64,000 bases of DNA from Tomocerus qinae. Its lineage: Eukaryota; Arthropoda; Collembola; Entomobryomorpha; Tomoceridae. The notes under the pieces were generated by a model. The model was not told where the DNA came from. It made no database searches and saw nothing but the letters and a program-made list of their open reading frames with translations. Made by a program: the position numbers and the translations under genes. Shown in pieces: positions 21,495 to 32,723 of this stretch. The stretch covers positions 76,074,001 to 76,138,000 of the forward strand of contig CM034546.1 in NCBI GenBank assembly GCA_020055645.1, read 5' to 3'. Within the stretch, counting starts at the first letter, position 1. Every line of letters starts with the position of its first letter.

Positions 21495-23924
21495 ATGTTT
21501 ACTGGAGGTATTTAAGCCATACATGAACAAAAATAAATATTTAAGTGGTCAGTGGATAAAAAACAAAATAATATCTCTTTCTCACTTTACTTTGATGTTT
21601 ATTATTTTAGGTGGAGGGTTTCAACTTGGAACGGGAGCTACTAATCCGGCAAACCCGACCGCCACAATGCAGCCATCACTTGCTGCAAATCCCACGATCG
21701 CACAGGCATCAAATCCCGCTCCACTCTTTAGTTAGTTGAATGAAATCTAATTTCTTTGTAAAATGAATGTCCGAACCGAATGCTGTCTAGACTTTGTCAT
21801 AATTATTTTTAAAACATGAATTTTTACGTCTTTAGGTGGATTTGGCACGCCTGCAACCAATACTAATCCCGTCACTTCCACTCCAACGGTTACCAGTCAG
21901 CCGAGTTTCAGTTTCGGAACCCCTAGTTCAGGTATACGAGGCTAATATTTTAATTACATTTATAATTTGACAGCTTGACAATAAGAATTTGACCGAAAAA
22001 TAAATTACGGAAATGTTTACATTACAGCGATCACTTCAACAGCTGCTGCAACTCCTGCACCTGTAGCATCAACAACTGCAGTTCCGGGAGTAACAGGTAG
22101 GTACCATTATATAATTTTATTACGTGTAGACGTCAAAATAATTTCAATTAAATCCTGGTTAATCAAGTGACAAGTGTCTCAATTTTATTTACTATTTTTT
22201 GAATTACAACAGCTCCCCTTGGCCAATCAATCGTTCCCAGTGCCTCTTTGAATACCGCCACGACGTAAATGTTTTTAATTTACATTCAAAGTATTCAAAC
22301 TAAAACATTTTAACAATAATAACCATTACAATATTAATATTTGTAATTTTAATTAGGACAACTGCTTCAGGGACTGGTAACACACCACAAATGAACTTCA
22401 GACAGCTCCAGGATCTCGTAAACAAATGGACAATAGAATTGGAAGGACAAGAAAAAATATTCATTGAACAAGCAACAAAAGTCAATTCTTGGGATAAGAC
22501 TTTGATGGCTAATGGCGATAAGGTAATTTTATTTACATTTCTTCCACTGGCGTATCATGTATATACATTTGGCTTTTGAAAAAATTTCATTTTAATAAAA
22601 TGTGAGTGCTAATCTGCTAATTTATTTCTTTGAAATGCAGATTACTAAACTTAGTGAATCTTTAGAAAAAGTTAAACTGGATCACATGAAGTTGGAACAC
22701 ACTTTAGATTATTTGAAAGGTCAGCAGCAGGAATTCGAAGGATATTTAGAAGTTCTTGAGTCATCCTTACCTGCAAATCCTACCACTGAACCCGAACGGG
22801 AATACTTGTAAGTAAAAATGATCTGTCGACGTTTTGAGTTTTTTATAGATTGAGAAATTATGCTTATCATCATCTAGTATTTTTTACTAGGTAATAATAT
22901 TATTATTCTGTTAAACTGTTACACCTTAGTTTAAGTGTCACTTCCATTTCACTCATTCCTGAAAAGAGGACCATTCAGTTATTAATTTTGTCTAAAATTC
23001 AAAATCCGCTCACCTTGGGAAACGTACTTGTTTTATTTATGCATGATCGTTTACTGAGAAAGTGAAAAGTAAGTGACACTGGGCTTCAGTCCCTCTGATA
23101 ATCATGAAAAATTTTTCGAATTTCGAAAAACAATGTAGGGTCCTAATGTTAGCCGAAACCCATATCCTATCCCAACCGATCAACCGACACACTAAAGATG
23201 TACAGTTCAAACTATCCCTGGTTTATGAAAATCATCGAGTATTTTGCACATACTGACATGTCAATGTAAAATACTCGATGATTTTCAAAAACCAAATAAA
23301 ATGAGATAATCTTTGCATTTGTAGTTGAAAATGCAAATCAAATGAAATGACATTAAGTCCAAAATTAGTTCAGTCGTAAGCAAAATGAATGAATGATATG
23401 TCATTCTATTCAAGGAGTGTTAACAGCTTTATCATTTTAATCTACATTTTATTCAGAATCATTTTAAATAGGTTTTGTTGTTATAATTTAAGTGTTTATG
23501 AATGATTTTCCAAGAGCCTCAACCCTCAAGATACTAAAGTCCATAACCACTATCTTTAATGTATTTAATTATATGTTAGGTACAATCTGGCAGAAAATAT
23601 GGATACTCAATTGCAACAAATGGCTGAGGATTTAAAAGATGTGATTCGTCATATTAACGATACAAACAAACCATTAGAAAAAGCTGATCCGGTAAGATTC
23701 GATTATTTGTCAGTCAAAATAAATTTTATTTGTTATTACGGTGGTCATTTCTTATTTTAAAGGTGGCCCAGATCTTAAAAATTTTGAACGAGCACACAGA
23801 TGCGTTGCAGTGGGTCGAAGACAATACCTCCGCTGTGAAAAAGTCTTTGGACGATGTCACTAAATTACATCAGATGTTCCGTCGTGACCATGAACGATCT
23901 CTTCGTATGATGTACAAGAACTGA
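21495..23924 (+). CDS. Nup62: Nucleoporin p62
   Basis: Nine coding exons joined by phase: 21495-21507, 21611-21730, 21836-21931, 22028-22096, 22213-22264, 22357-22522, 22641-22807, 23580-23691, 23763-23924, giving 318 residues. The first exon encodes only MFTG plus one base; GGGFQLGTG follows. Residues 1 to about 120 are a Ser/Thr/Ala/Pro-rich FG-type domain (GFGTP, FSFGTP). The rest is the conserved Nsp1/Nup62 coiled coil: NFRQLQDLVNKWTIELEGQE, then LKGQQQEFEGYL and the C-terminus FRRDHERSLRMMYKN. It anchors the central channel of the nuclear pore with Nup58 and Nup54. The FG region is short with few FG dipeptides compared with insects and vertebrates. Intron 7 is the longest (about 770 bp) and holds inverted repeats. 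Confidence 0.92.
22932..23078. repeat. Small inverted-repeat element in a Nup62 intron
   Basis: Ends AGTGTCACTTCCATTTCACT and AAGTGAAAAGTAAGTGACACT form imperfect terminal inverted repeats about 147 bp apart. No clear target duplication. Confidence 0.45.
23219..23306. repeat. 88-bp hairpin in a Nup62 intron
   Basis: AAAATCATCGAGTATTTTGC and its complement ending ATACTCGATGATTTTC bracket a short loop. One arm also occurs at 19690-19725. Confidence 0.7.
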
Positions 23925-24640
23925 TAAAAGTTAAATCGTTGAAATTTTCAATTGTATTCTTTAAAAAATTATTCTTCAACCAATACAATGTAATTCAAGT
24001 AAAATTAAAACCACACTATTGAAAGTAGATATATGATTACCATTCTCTTTTCTTTGCTACTAATCCGTATTGTCTAGAACCTCTCCCGTATGAGCTGGTT
24101 GCTGAACGACTGTCTAGAATCATTGCCATTGATTTTTTCATCCATCTTTGCAACGAATATCTTTGGAAACATAGTTGATGGCCGACAAAGAGGCAAGACA
24201 TGAGCGAGTAGCGATAAGGTCGGCGGTGCAGTCATTAATTCACCTGATTTTATATTTATATTGCAACTGCCTACTTCCTCTTATTTCGTTAGAATTGCCG
24301 TCATTCCTTTGCTATTGGTATATTTTTAGAGAGAAAATAAGAAATTATTATAATGAATTTTGGAATTAGAATGTGATCTATACATCACCTTCTAAATTTT
24401 CAGAGAAGAAAAAAATTGCCACTCATATAACAAAAGATCTTTATTTATGTCCCAGTTAATTATTCTTTTGGAGAAGTTTCTATAACTTTAGTTCTCACCA
24501 CTTCTCACCATTCATATTACCATGGAAAATTATCTAACTTTATGGAGAATTTTTTGAAATTATTTCCAGCTACGCATAGCTGTGCTGGCTTATAGTTTTA
24601 CCCAACCCTGTTAAGCATTACGCTTCTCCTGTTTTACTAA
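23925..24640. other. Intergenic downstream of Nup62
   Basis: No gene supported. Confidence 0.35.
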
Positions 24641-24642
24641 GG

Positions 24643-24795
24643 CCCTGGTAGACCTTGGCCCCACCCTTTTAGACATTGGCTCGATGGCCCCACACACTGG
24701 TAGACCTTGGCCCACCTTGGTAGACTTTGGCCCCACCCTGGTAGACCTTGGCCTCACCCTGATACACCTTGGCCCACCCTGGTGGTAGACCTAGT
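24643..24795. repeat. Minisatellite CCCTGGTAGACCTTGGCC
   Basis: Five to six imperfect units of about 25-28 bp with core GGTAGACCTTGGCCCCACCC. Confidence 0.7.
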
Positions 24796-25179
24796 ATATT
24801 ATTCTGTTTTATATTTTATACCATTTAGTAAGTATTTTGTTCACGTTGATATCGAATATCGACATCAACATTACTAAATTATAAAAACACTTACTTACGA
24901 ACAACGCTGGCAGTTTCATTACTTCGTCCTGATTATCTCTAAGTGGAATAATCCCTTACCACGAATGGAGGAATGTGTGACTTGACTTAATCCACTATCC
25001 ATGTATGTTTGTGACCAATTGAGTCATAACAAGGTTCAAATAGTCAAAAGCTTTACATCATTTACACAAAATAATGAATAGGATTATAAACTAAGTAGAT
25101 GACGCGTATGGATGTAAGAAGTACTGCCCCGTGCGTAGATTTGTACGGGCTAATGATGAAGGAGTGGTTAAACGGAAAT

Positions 25180-25211
25180 GAGACGTGTCTCTGATATAAT
25201 TGGTATAAAAG
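25180..25211 (+). promoter_or_regulatory. Promoter of cysteine-rich copy 2
   Basis: GAGACGTGTCTC (25180-25191) followed by TATAAAAG (25204-25211), conserved with the promoter of copy 1. Confidence 0.55.
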
Positions 25212-26249
25212 GGGGGATTGGCCATTGGCCCGGTTAGTTGCATTCGTTTTCAAGCATTAAATCTGCCAAGGTTCCTAATTTTCAAATTGTATTGTCTATA
25301 TGGCGTCCCCGTCCCTCTTTTAACAGTTATAAAACTATTTTCCAAAATGAAATACAATTTCTCTGCTTTTCTTCTGGCTGTTTTGGTGGTCTTCGCCACA
25401 ATCTGTCTTAGTGAAGCCTGCACTTACAAGAATGAAGATCGAATTGTGGGAAGAGCACACTGATGTCCACAGTCCACGGACCATCTCTATATGTGCAGAG
25501 GAACATGGAACGCAGTGGCAATCCATTATGGGGAATGCGACAATGGTTGCCGACTCGGTAGAACATCTAGAGATTACTGCGCTAACAGGTACGTAATAAT
25601 CTATATTTAGACATCAAACAAAATATCGTCTGCTTAATATTATTAATAAACTGTTGGCAACAGGCGTATACGCAGGATCGAAGCGGGAGATTTTAAAAAA
25701 ATTCTGATGGTCTGGTTGTCCTTCGATAATAAAATGCACGCATATTTTGGAACGACATAACTTGTTTCAAATCTGCTTTTTGCATATGGTAGAACATGTA
25801 TTCAGCCACAATCAGTTGTCATTAGAATCAAGGCAAATAGACTGATTTCCGCCCCTTCCTCCCCCCTTCCCCTGCCCGTATCAGCTGGGTTCTGTAGAGA
25901 AAGTCCTATAAAATAGTTTGAAATTTTATATGGGACTTTCTTATGAATTAGTCCCATTCCGGAATCCCATTCCTGTTCCAGATCAAACTGCTGGTAGTCA
26001 TGAATATCCACCCTTCAGGAGTCAATTAACACCAAGCTAAATAGTGATATCTTGTCGATTTTGTAGATTCCACGATAAAATGTTTATTCCAAATAGTGGA
26101 CTTCAATTCTTCACCATGTGTCAACATGCAGTACTCAATCAATTCCTAGTAGACTGTCAAGCTGGAAAGAACGGAATATGTCATTTAATAATGAGTAGGG
26201 ATGCATTCGGCAAGTCAGCTGGAAATACAAATTCAATATAGTAACGTGA

Positions 26250-26740
26250 ATCACGATTAGGATTATACCCGATTAATATTTTTTTGGATTTCAATACAAA
26301 TTGAATATAGTATTTAAACAATACCTAAATAATGATTTGTGACAACTGTAGTTAACTGCACTCAGCACTGATGAATCCCACACGTGTATTTATAATGAAG
26401 TGACGATGGACGACCATTTCCGTTATATTTTGACAATTTTTACGATTAAATGTTTCAAACTAATTACAACCCAATCAATTCCGCACCAGGTGACTGTAAA
26501 GCTGGAAAGAATCGAGTGTAACGATTAGAATTATACCCGATTAATAATTTTTTGGATTGCAATACAAATTGAATGTAGTATTGTGATTTAAACAATACCT
26601 AAATAGTGATTTGTGATAATTGTAGTTAACTGCACTCACCACTGATGAATCCCACACGTGTATTTATAATGAAGTGAAGTTGGACAACCATTTCCATTAT
26701 ATTTTGACAATTTTCACGTTAAAATGTTCCAAACTCGTAT
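26250..26740. repeat. Tandem duplication, two copies of about 270 bp
   Basis: 26250-26450 and 26519-26730 share ATTATACCCGATTAATA, AACAATACCTAAATA, CTGATGAATCCCACACGTGT and ATTATATTTTGACAATTTT with a few percent divergence. Confidence 0.8.
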
Positions 26741-27286
26741 ATTTTGACAATTTTTACGATAAAATGTTTCAAACTGTATTTAACTAATCACAATGGACAA
26801 AAATCCTCTTCTTTAGCCAATTTTCACTTTTGGGTTACAATGCAGTGACAATATTGTTGCAATGGAACGAAAATTGTATTCAACTAATCGTTGTACTAAA
26901 GAGAAGCTATTTTATATTGCATTTGTCTCCCGCAGTTTCAGAGCATGTTAATACCAGCGCGGTGTGTAGTCAGTCCTCTATGCTACTACGCTGGCTGTCT
27001 CACCTGCCGTACTATTACTGTCTGCCTCACCTTCTGTATTTATATAATTTCCACAAACCAGGGGATGCATCAAATTTGAATTCTAATGATAACTGGTTGC
27101 TCCTGAATACATTTCCTACCATATGCAAAAAACAGATTTGAAATAATTTATGCCAATGCAAAGATATAGTTGCTCCTTATTAATAGTGGACGACCAGACA
27201 CCCAGACAACCAGACGACCAGACGATCGGACAGAGTGACGGCGACAAATTCATAAGGATACTAAGCAAAGCTTCGATCCTAATAAG

Positions 27287-27355
27287 TAACAAGCCAAATT
27301 ATCATGGCCGCTACAAAGTTACATTATATAGTAGCCATGATAATTTGGCTTGTTA
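27287..27355. repeat. Hairpin TAACAAGCCAAATTATCATGG
   Basis: Near-perfect inverted arms of about 25 bp around a 16-bp loop (GCCAAATTATCATGG against CCATGATAATTTGGC). Confidence 0.75.
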
Positions 27356-27774
27356 TTTAGTAATGTTAAAGCAGACGATATAATTCGTTTGGTAGGTTTT
27401 TGTGAACCTCTTTTATTACTTGAATCCTCAAATTCAAACTAAAATAATTATTTGTAAGTAATCAATCAATGAAAAATCAATCAGAAAATGCATTTGACAG
27501 TTTACGCCAATTCCTATCAATAAGATTAATGTAAAGTGTGTCCGTTAACATTTCAGAGCCTGAATTTGGCTCAGTGGCGTTGGAATGTTACAAATAATTC
27601 CAGGCTCTCAACTGTCTCAACACACACAAGTCACACAGTTCTCTGCACACAGCTCATTCCAATTCCACTTCTTTGCTCAAGAAGTAGCAAAGGAGTGGCA
27701 TCAAACGGGATTTTGAGCGAACAATTTCAGCTGGCCGAGCCAAGTTTTGAAATGAAGCGAGATCGTATTCGATC

Positions 27775-28012
27775 TCCGTCTCTGCTCCTATCTGTTGTCC
27801 ATCTGCCGTCTGTTGTCCATCTGCCGTCTGTTGTCCATCTGTTGTCCATCTGTTGACCGTCTATTGTCCATCTGTTGTCTGTTGACCGTCTATTGTCCAT
27901 CTGTTGTCTGTTGACCATCTGCTCTCCAACTGGTGTCTGTTGACCACCTGCTGTCTGTTGTCCAACTGCTGTCAGTTGTCCAGTGCTGTCTGTTGTCCAA
28001 CTGCTGTCTTCT
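27775..28012. repeat. Minisatellite TGTTGTCCATCTGCCGTC
   Basis: Imperfect tandem units of about 14-18 bp built on TGTTGTCCATC, TGTTGACCGTC and TATTGTCCATC. The minus-strand frame of repeated WTTDGR residues is a by-product. Confidence 0.8.
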
Positions 28013-28052
28013 TCATCACAGCTGGCATTGGTAATTCCGATTTAAACAATCA

Positions 28053-28120
28053 CAAATGACACATTCGGTTGATTGTACTTGGGCAGAAAACCGAGTACAA
28101 TAAACCGAATGTGTCATTTG
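28053..28120. repeat. Hairpin at the head of the palindromic satellite
   Basis: Arms CAAATGACACATTCGGTT and AACCGAATGTGTCATTTG (with further pairing inward) form a hairpin of about 28-bp arms. Confidence 0.75.
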
Positions 28121-29232
28121 GATTTTGTGCATTCTGTGTATTATATTCATGTATTGTATTTTGTAGTACTTCGCATATTTTATAGATTCCACAGATGGGG
28201 GAATTTTAGCAACACTTTGCAATTTACTACAAAATACAATACACTATATGAATATTCTACACAGGATGCACACAAAGATTATAACTTTGCAAGGTACAAC
28301 ACGGAGTCATTTGTGAATGTTTGAATCGTTTTAAAATTATTAAAAGTAGAATGAATATGATTCCGTTGTTGTACCTTGCAACATTAATTTTTTGTGTGCA
28401 TTCTGTGTATTATATTCATGTATTGTATTTTGCAGTACTGTTAGTCCCAGCTAGGAATTGTATTGCCCATTGCGGATTTGCACTTGGATATGCATTCTGA
28501 TTGGGCGTAATTTTTTGAAATCCAGCCGGCTTATTGACTATTGCTACATCTGATATTTTATAGATTCCCCAGATGGGGGAATTTTAGCAACACTTTGCAA
28601 TTTACTACAAAATACAATACACCATATGAATATTATACACAGGATGCAGACAAAGATTATAGCTTGGCAAGGTACAACAACGGAGTCATTTGTGAATGTT
28701 TGAATCTGTTTTAAAATTATTAAAAGTAGAATGAATATGATTCCGTTGTTGTACCTTGCAACATTAATTTTTTGTGTGCATTCTGTGTATTATATTCATG
28801 TATTGTATTTTGTAGTACTTCGAATATTTTATAGATTCCCCAGATGGGGGAATTTTAGCAACACTTTGCAATTTACTACAAAATACAATACACTATATGA
28901 ATATTATTATACACAGGATGCACACAAAGATTATAACTTTGCAAGGAGGTACAACAACGGAGTCATTTGTTAATGTTTGAATCGGTTTAAAATTATTAAA
29001 AGTAGAATGAATATGATTCCGTTGTTGTACCTTGCAACATTAATTTTTTGTGTGCATTCTGTGTATTATATTCATGTATTGTATTTTGTAGTACTTCGAA
29101 TATTTTATAGATTCCCCAGATGGGGGAATTTTAGCAACACTTTGCAATTTACTACAAAATACAATACACTATATGAATATTATACACAGGATGCACACAA
29201 AGATTATAGCTTTGCAAGGTACAATTACGGAA
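28098..29232. repeat. Palindromic satellite, four units of about 271 bp
   Basis: Four tandem units. Each unit is itself an inverted repeat: GTTGTACCTTGCAACATTAA...ATTGTATTTTGTAGTA on one side and TACTACAAAATACAAT...TGCAAGGTACAACAAC on the other. Unit starts (GATTCCGTTGTTGTACC) recur near 28360, 28738 and 29012. The second unit carries an extra 111-115 bp at about 28440-28553. The repeated open frames here (YYIHVLYFVVLRIFYRF) come from the satellite and are not genes. Confidence 0.85.
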
Positions 29233-29336
29233 TCGTTCTTATGAGGGAAAAGGCCCCATGCTAATTGAATTAGTAACCAATAGTAAACGATTTTAATTTC
29301 ATTTTGATTTTGATAGCCAATATTTTCTGACAGATA

Positions 29337-29939
29337 ATGAGTTCGAAAAGGAAATTCAAAAGTGATAAATCAATGAATGGAAGTAGTTCATCGTGTAGCA
29401 GTCAAAGCCAAGCGTCCACCCAATGTAGTCCATGTGTAAATTCAACTCAAACCGATATGGGGAAACTGCCTGTTTCAAAATTCAAAAGGTTTTGCCCAAA
29501 ATGTCGGCTCTGCATTCAAGACTACTACACCGTACGTAAATGCAGTTTATGATTTGGATATATTTAAATCGTTTAAATTTGAATAAAGCATTAAGACTTC
29601 GGGAAACTGAAATGTATTTTTATAATTTCAGAGAAGTGTGCAAGATGTAACTATGTGATTGAACACGAAATGCCAGAATTGGTTGGAAAAGATGATGAAG
29701 AATGGTCATGGTGTGAAGGGTGTCATGTCGCCCCTGTGAGAACTAATTTTATGTGTTGCATGATCTGCAATACACCCACCGACGCTGGATTGACACTTCT
29801 TGCAGCTCATGCTGAGCATAAAAAGCAGGTAGATGACTTGCGTGAAAAGTTGAAAAAGGAAGATGAAAAGCTTCGAGAATCTTTACTTATGTCGAAAAAA
29901 AAGGTGGTCCCTGTTGCTGTGGAAGATGCAATGGAGTGA
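29337..29939 (+). CDS. Small CxxC zinc-knuckle protein with C-terminal coiled coil
   Basis: Two exons, 29337-29531 (donor GTACGT) and 29634-29939 (acceptor CAGAG, second AG), giving 166 residues. After a Ser-rich N-terminus come four cysteine pairs, CPKC, CARC, CEGC and CMIC, enough for two zinc sites, and then a charged helix (HKKQVDDLREKLKKEDEKL). I do not recognise a family; a RING-like or zinc-ribbon adaptor is possible. No signal peptide, so the protein is intracellular. An AATAAA lies at 29969-29974. The gene sits between the two halves of the broken cysteine-rich gene, on the same strand. Confidence 0.6.
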
Positions 29940-30305
29940 TTTCATTTCCAATTAGTTTTGAAATTTTGAATAAAATTTTTTTTTGAATATTCAAGCGCCC
30001 TGTTATTAACCCCGTCCGTAGGACGGGTAACCTTACTCGTACAATAATATATATTATTTATAACAAAATATGATGACTTAATATGACATAATAATATTAT
30101 TATTACTTCCGATGTAAATAATTAGACATTTTATTTAATGGAAATGGTGTTTCTTGAACAGTTTTCTAAAATGTAATCATCATTATTCTTTGCAGTTACA
30201 AGTAAAAATGCTATATCTGGACAAAGGAAACCATCAAGAGTTATTTATCCTTGGCTCTTAATTATACTTAACTATTAAGTTGCTAATAAATATACGTTTA
30301 TTCAA

Positions 30306-32723
30306 AAATCATTAAAAGAGAGTGTTCTTTTTTGTTTTCTTTGCATATGCCTTGCATATAAGAACGGATTGAGGCATTTTTTTAACCTTTCAGGACATTT
30401 TTATTGTGAAAATTTAAGTTTGTTAATGGACGTAATTTTTATTAATAATATCATCGGAGATAGTTGCGGATTAGATGAGATTACTCAAAATCGGATAGAT
30501 TCGATTCGACAGAGTGACAGAGAACCGAGTATCGGAAGAGTATGAGTATATACAGAAGCTCTGAGGCAACAGTAACTGATATTACATGCATATAAGTGGT
30601 TGGTCTGCTCACACTCACGAAGATATGTTACACGACAATGACTGATATTATATTGTTAATAAGATAATATATGTTACCATGGAAGAATTATGTATGTATG
30701 TATGTATGTATGGCATTTATTCTGAAAAGATGAGACTGGCAACTTTACAGTTGAAGTAGGCTCAATACAATTGATAGGACAGATAAGATTAGGAAATCAG
30801 TAGGAAATCTGATCAAATTATGACTGATTGCATAAGTCTTAGATTTATTTTGTAATAAAACTATCTGTCATTTTGAATTCGATATTTGAACATTTGGTTT
30901 TCACAATGTATCATTTAGCATTCGGTATTCTTTTTGCATTCTATCATTTGGTATTCGATATTCGATATTTTGTTTTTGCATTCTATCATTTGGTATTCGG
31001 TATTCGATCTTTTGTTTTCGCATTCTACCAATCATTCTACCAAATGACTTTCGGTGTTTTGGTTCCACACCCCTGAACCACATTTTAACTCAAAAAGATC
31101 CATTGCTTTTAAAACATCTTTAATTTTAAAAGTTTAAATCAAAGTCTTTTTCCATTTTTCTCATCAATCATACAATATTGTTCCATGTCCATCCATATAC
31201 TCAATAGCTTTATTTAAAACTATGCCTGGGCCGCCCTGTGACTGGCTAGTTACATATTATAATAGGTAATATTTTATTTTAGGGTTTACAAATGAAAAAC
31301 CTCATGAAGTGAAAACTCATTCTCAATTTCCACTGTTCAGTGTCCAGAGTCCAGACTTTATTAATTCACAAGGAATTGATGAAACAACGCGCACGGCGCA
31401 ACACAGCGCCACTTAACTTAGCGCTTTGGTCTTTGTTTCCCAAGCATTCAAGCAATAAGTATTGTATTTTTTGTCGACGATTGATAGGTATAGCAAATCT
31501 ATCTCCAGAGATGACAACAAACTTTGTTCACAGCTCCAGAGTTTAAAATTGTGAACTGGCAACGAGGACGACTACACTACTGAAACCGAAACTGGAGTGT
31601 ATATGCGCCGGACGGCCGGACAGTGAATCAGTGAAACCCAACATTTTTGGTTTGATTGGCAGCTAATTTTAACACTTTGATTTTTGAATTCAAAAGTAAA
31701 GTAAGTAATAAATTATCTTTTTTACTCAGTTGAACTTTTAAGAATCTCGTTTTATGTATATTTTTTAGTTGGAAAATGTATATTTTGTGTATTGGGTTGG
31801 GGTGGGGGATCAGGAGTACTGTTGACTGTTTTTTAACCCTACATAGTAGATAGTAAACTAGAATGCTCAGCCAACGCACATGAATTTGGTATGTAGGATC
31901 CGCGATCCCAGCCTCATATAAATATAAATGTACGAAACCTTATGTCATATGTGATGTTATAATATAAAAGTTTTATTTTGTTTGTTTTGCAGCGTATGTT
32001 TTTGGCAAAATAACCTGATGTCAGTCAGAGAGTCAGATGTATATACATCTGCTATATTATACGAAATCTGGATTAATCCTAAGATCATTTGGCTGTGGAT
32101 TTCTTTAGCATGTAAGCTTAAACTTTTATTCATACAATCTACTAATAATGTATGTTCAGTTAATTTTTATTTCCTTCTGGTTTTGTTCTTTAATTTGTCC
32201 TTGTCCTCTTCAATCTACTATTACGGTGACCTAACCTATTCTAACACAATCAACAATAGAGAACAGGAAGGTCAAAGGTGACATTTTGAAGTTATTTCAT
32301 GTCCCTGGGGTTGGAAAAGGGTCAAAAAATAGATTCACTGAAACCAAAGGATAAATTCTGAGAATTTCATTAAAAATCGACGTATTTGGATTATTGTGCT
32401 GACCTGATAAAACATTCCATTGTTTTTCGTTTCAGAATTCTACCTAGGCTTAGAAATACATAGAGATAGTCAAACGTGAGACTCTGCTTGGTTGCTTAAC
32501 CCCTTTACGCTTTTCTGTATTGGTCATTGGTGGCTATAGAGGAACCTTTTTGAAATCTGTAAGAAGTAGTAGAAAGTTAAGATAAGTCAAATATTTTTAT
32601 TTAGGTTTCTTTGGTTGTATAATTAATTAATAATCACGTTGTTTCACGATTTCTTGTTTATTCATTCATTGTTAATTAAACAGATAAAGAAAATTGACCG
32701 ACTGTTTATTAATATCAAAAACT
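30306..32723. other. Intergenic
   Basis: Holds a TATG microsatellite at about 30692-30713 and a short tandem repeat at 30890-31050. No coding exon is convincing; frames at 31340, 31628 and 31982 lack domains. Confidence 0.4.
30890..31050. repeat. Minisatellite with TTCTATCATTTGGTATTCG
   Basis: Three to four units containing GCATTCTATCATTTGGTATTCG plus a variable ATTCGATATT extension. The two overlapping open frames are repetitive artefacts. Confidence 0.75.

Larger units (their letters stand above)
25347..30205 (+). pseudogene. Broken second copy of the eight-cysteine secreted protein
   Basis: Exon 1 (25347-25588) aligns with 14680-14933 and keeps the signal peptide and the donor AG|GTACGT. 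Two deletions (7 and 5 bp net) create a TGA after DRIVGRAH and shift the intervening frame, and Cys27 is Tyr. The matching terminal exon (acceptor TTTGCAG, then T TAC AAG TAA) and the same 3' region with AATAAA are at 30196-30300, 4.6 kb away instead of 300 bp. That interval holds tandem repeats, palindromic satellites and the zinc-knuckle gene at 29337-29939. I infer duplication followed by insertion or repeat expansion and decay. Confidence 0.75.

Noticed and set aside
27727-27918. Minus-strand frame rich in DNRWTTDGR
   Set aside because: Artefact of the TGTTGTCCATC minisatellite.
28073-29264. Three plus-strand frames with shared YYIHVLYFVVLRIFYRF
   Set aside because: They are translations of the palindromic satellite units, with no start context or domain.
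30873-31083. Overlapping frames on both strands with FYHLVFGI or YRIPNDRMQK repeats
   Set aside because: Artefacts of a short tandem repeat.
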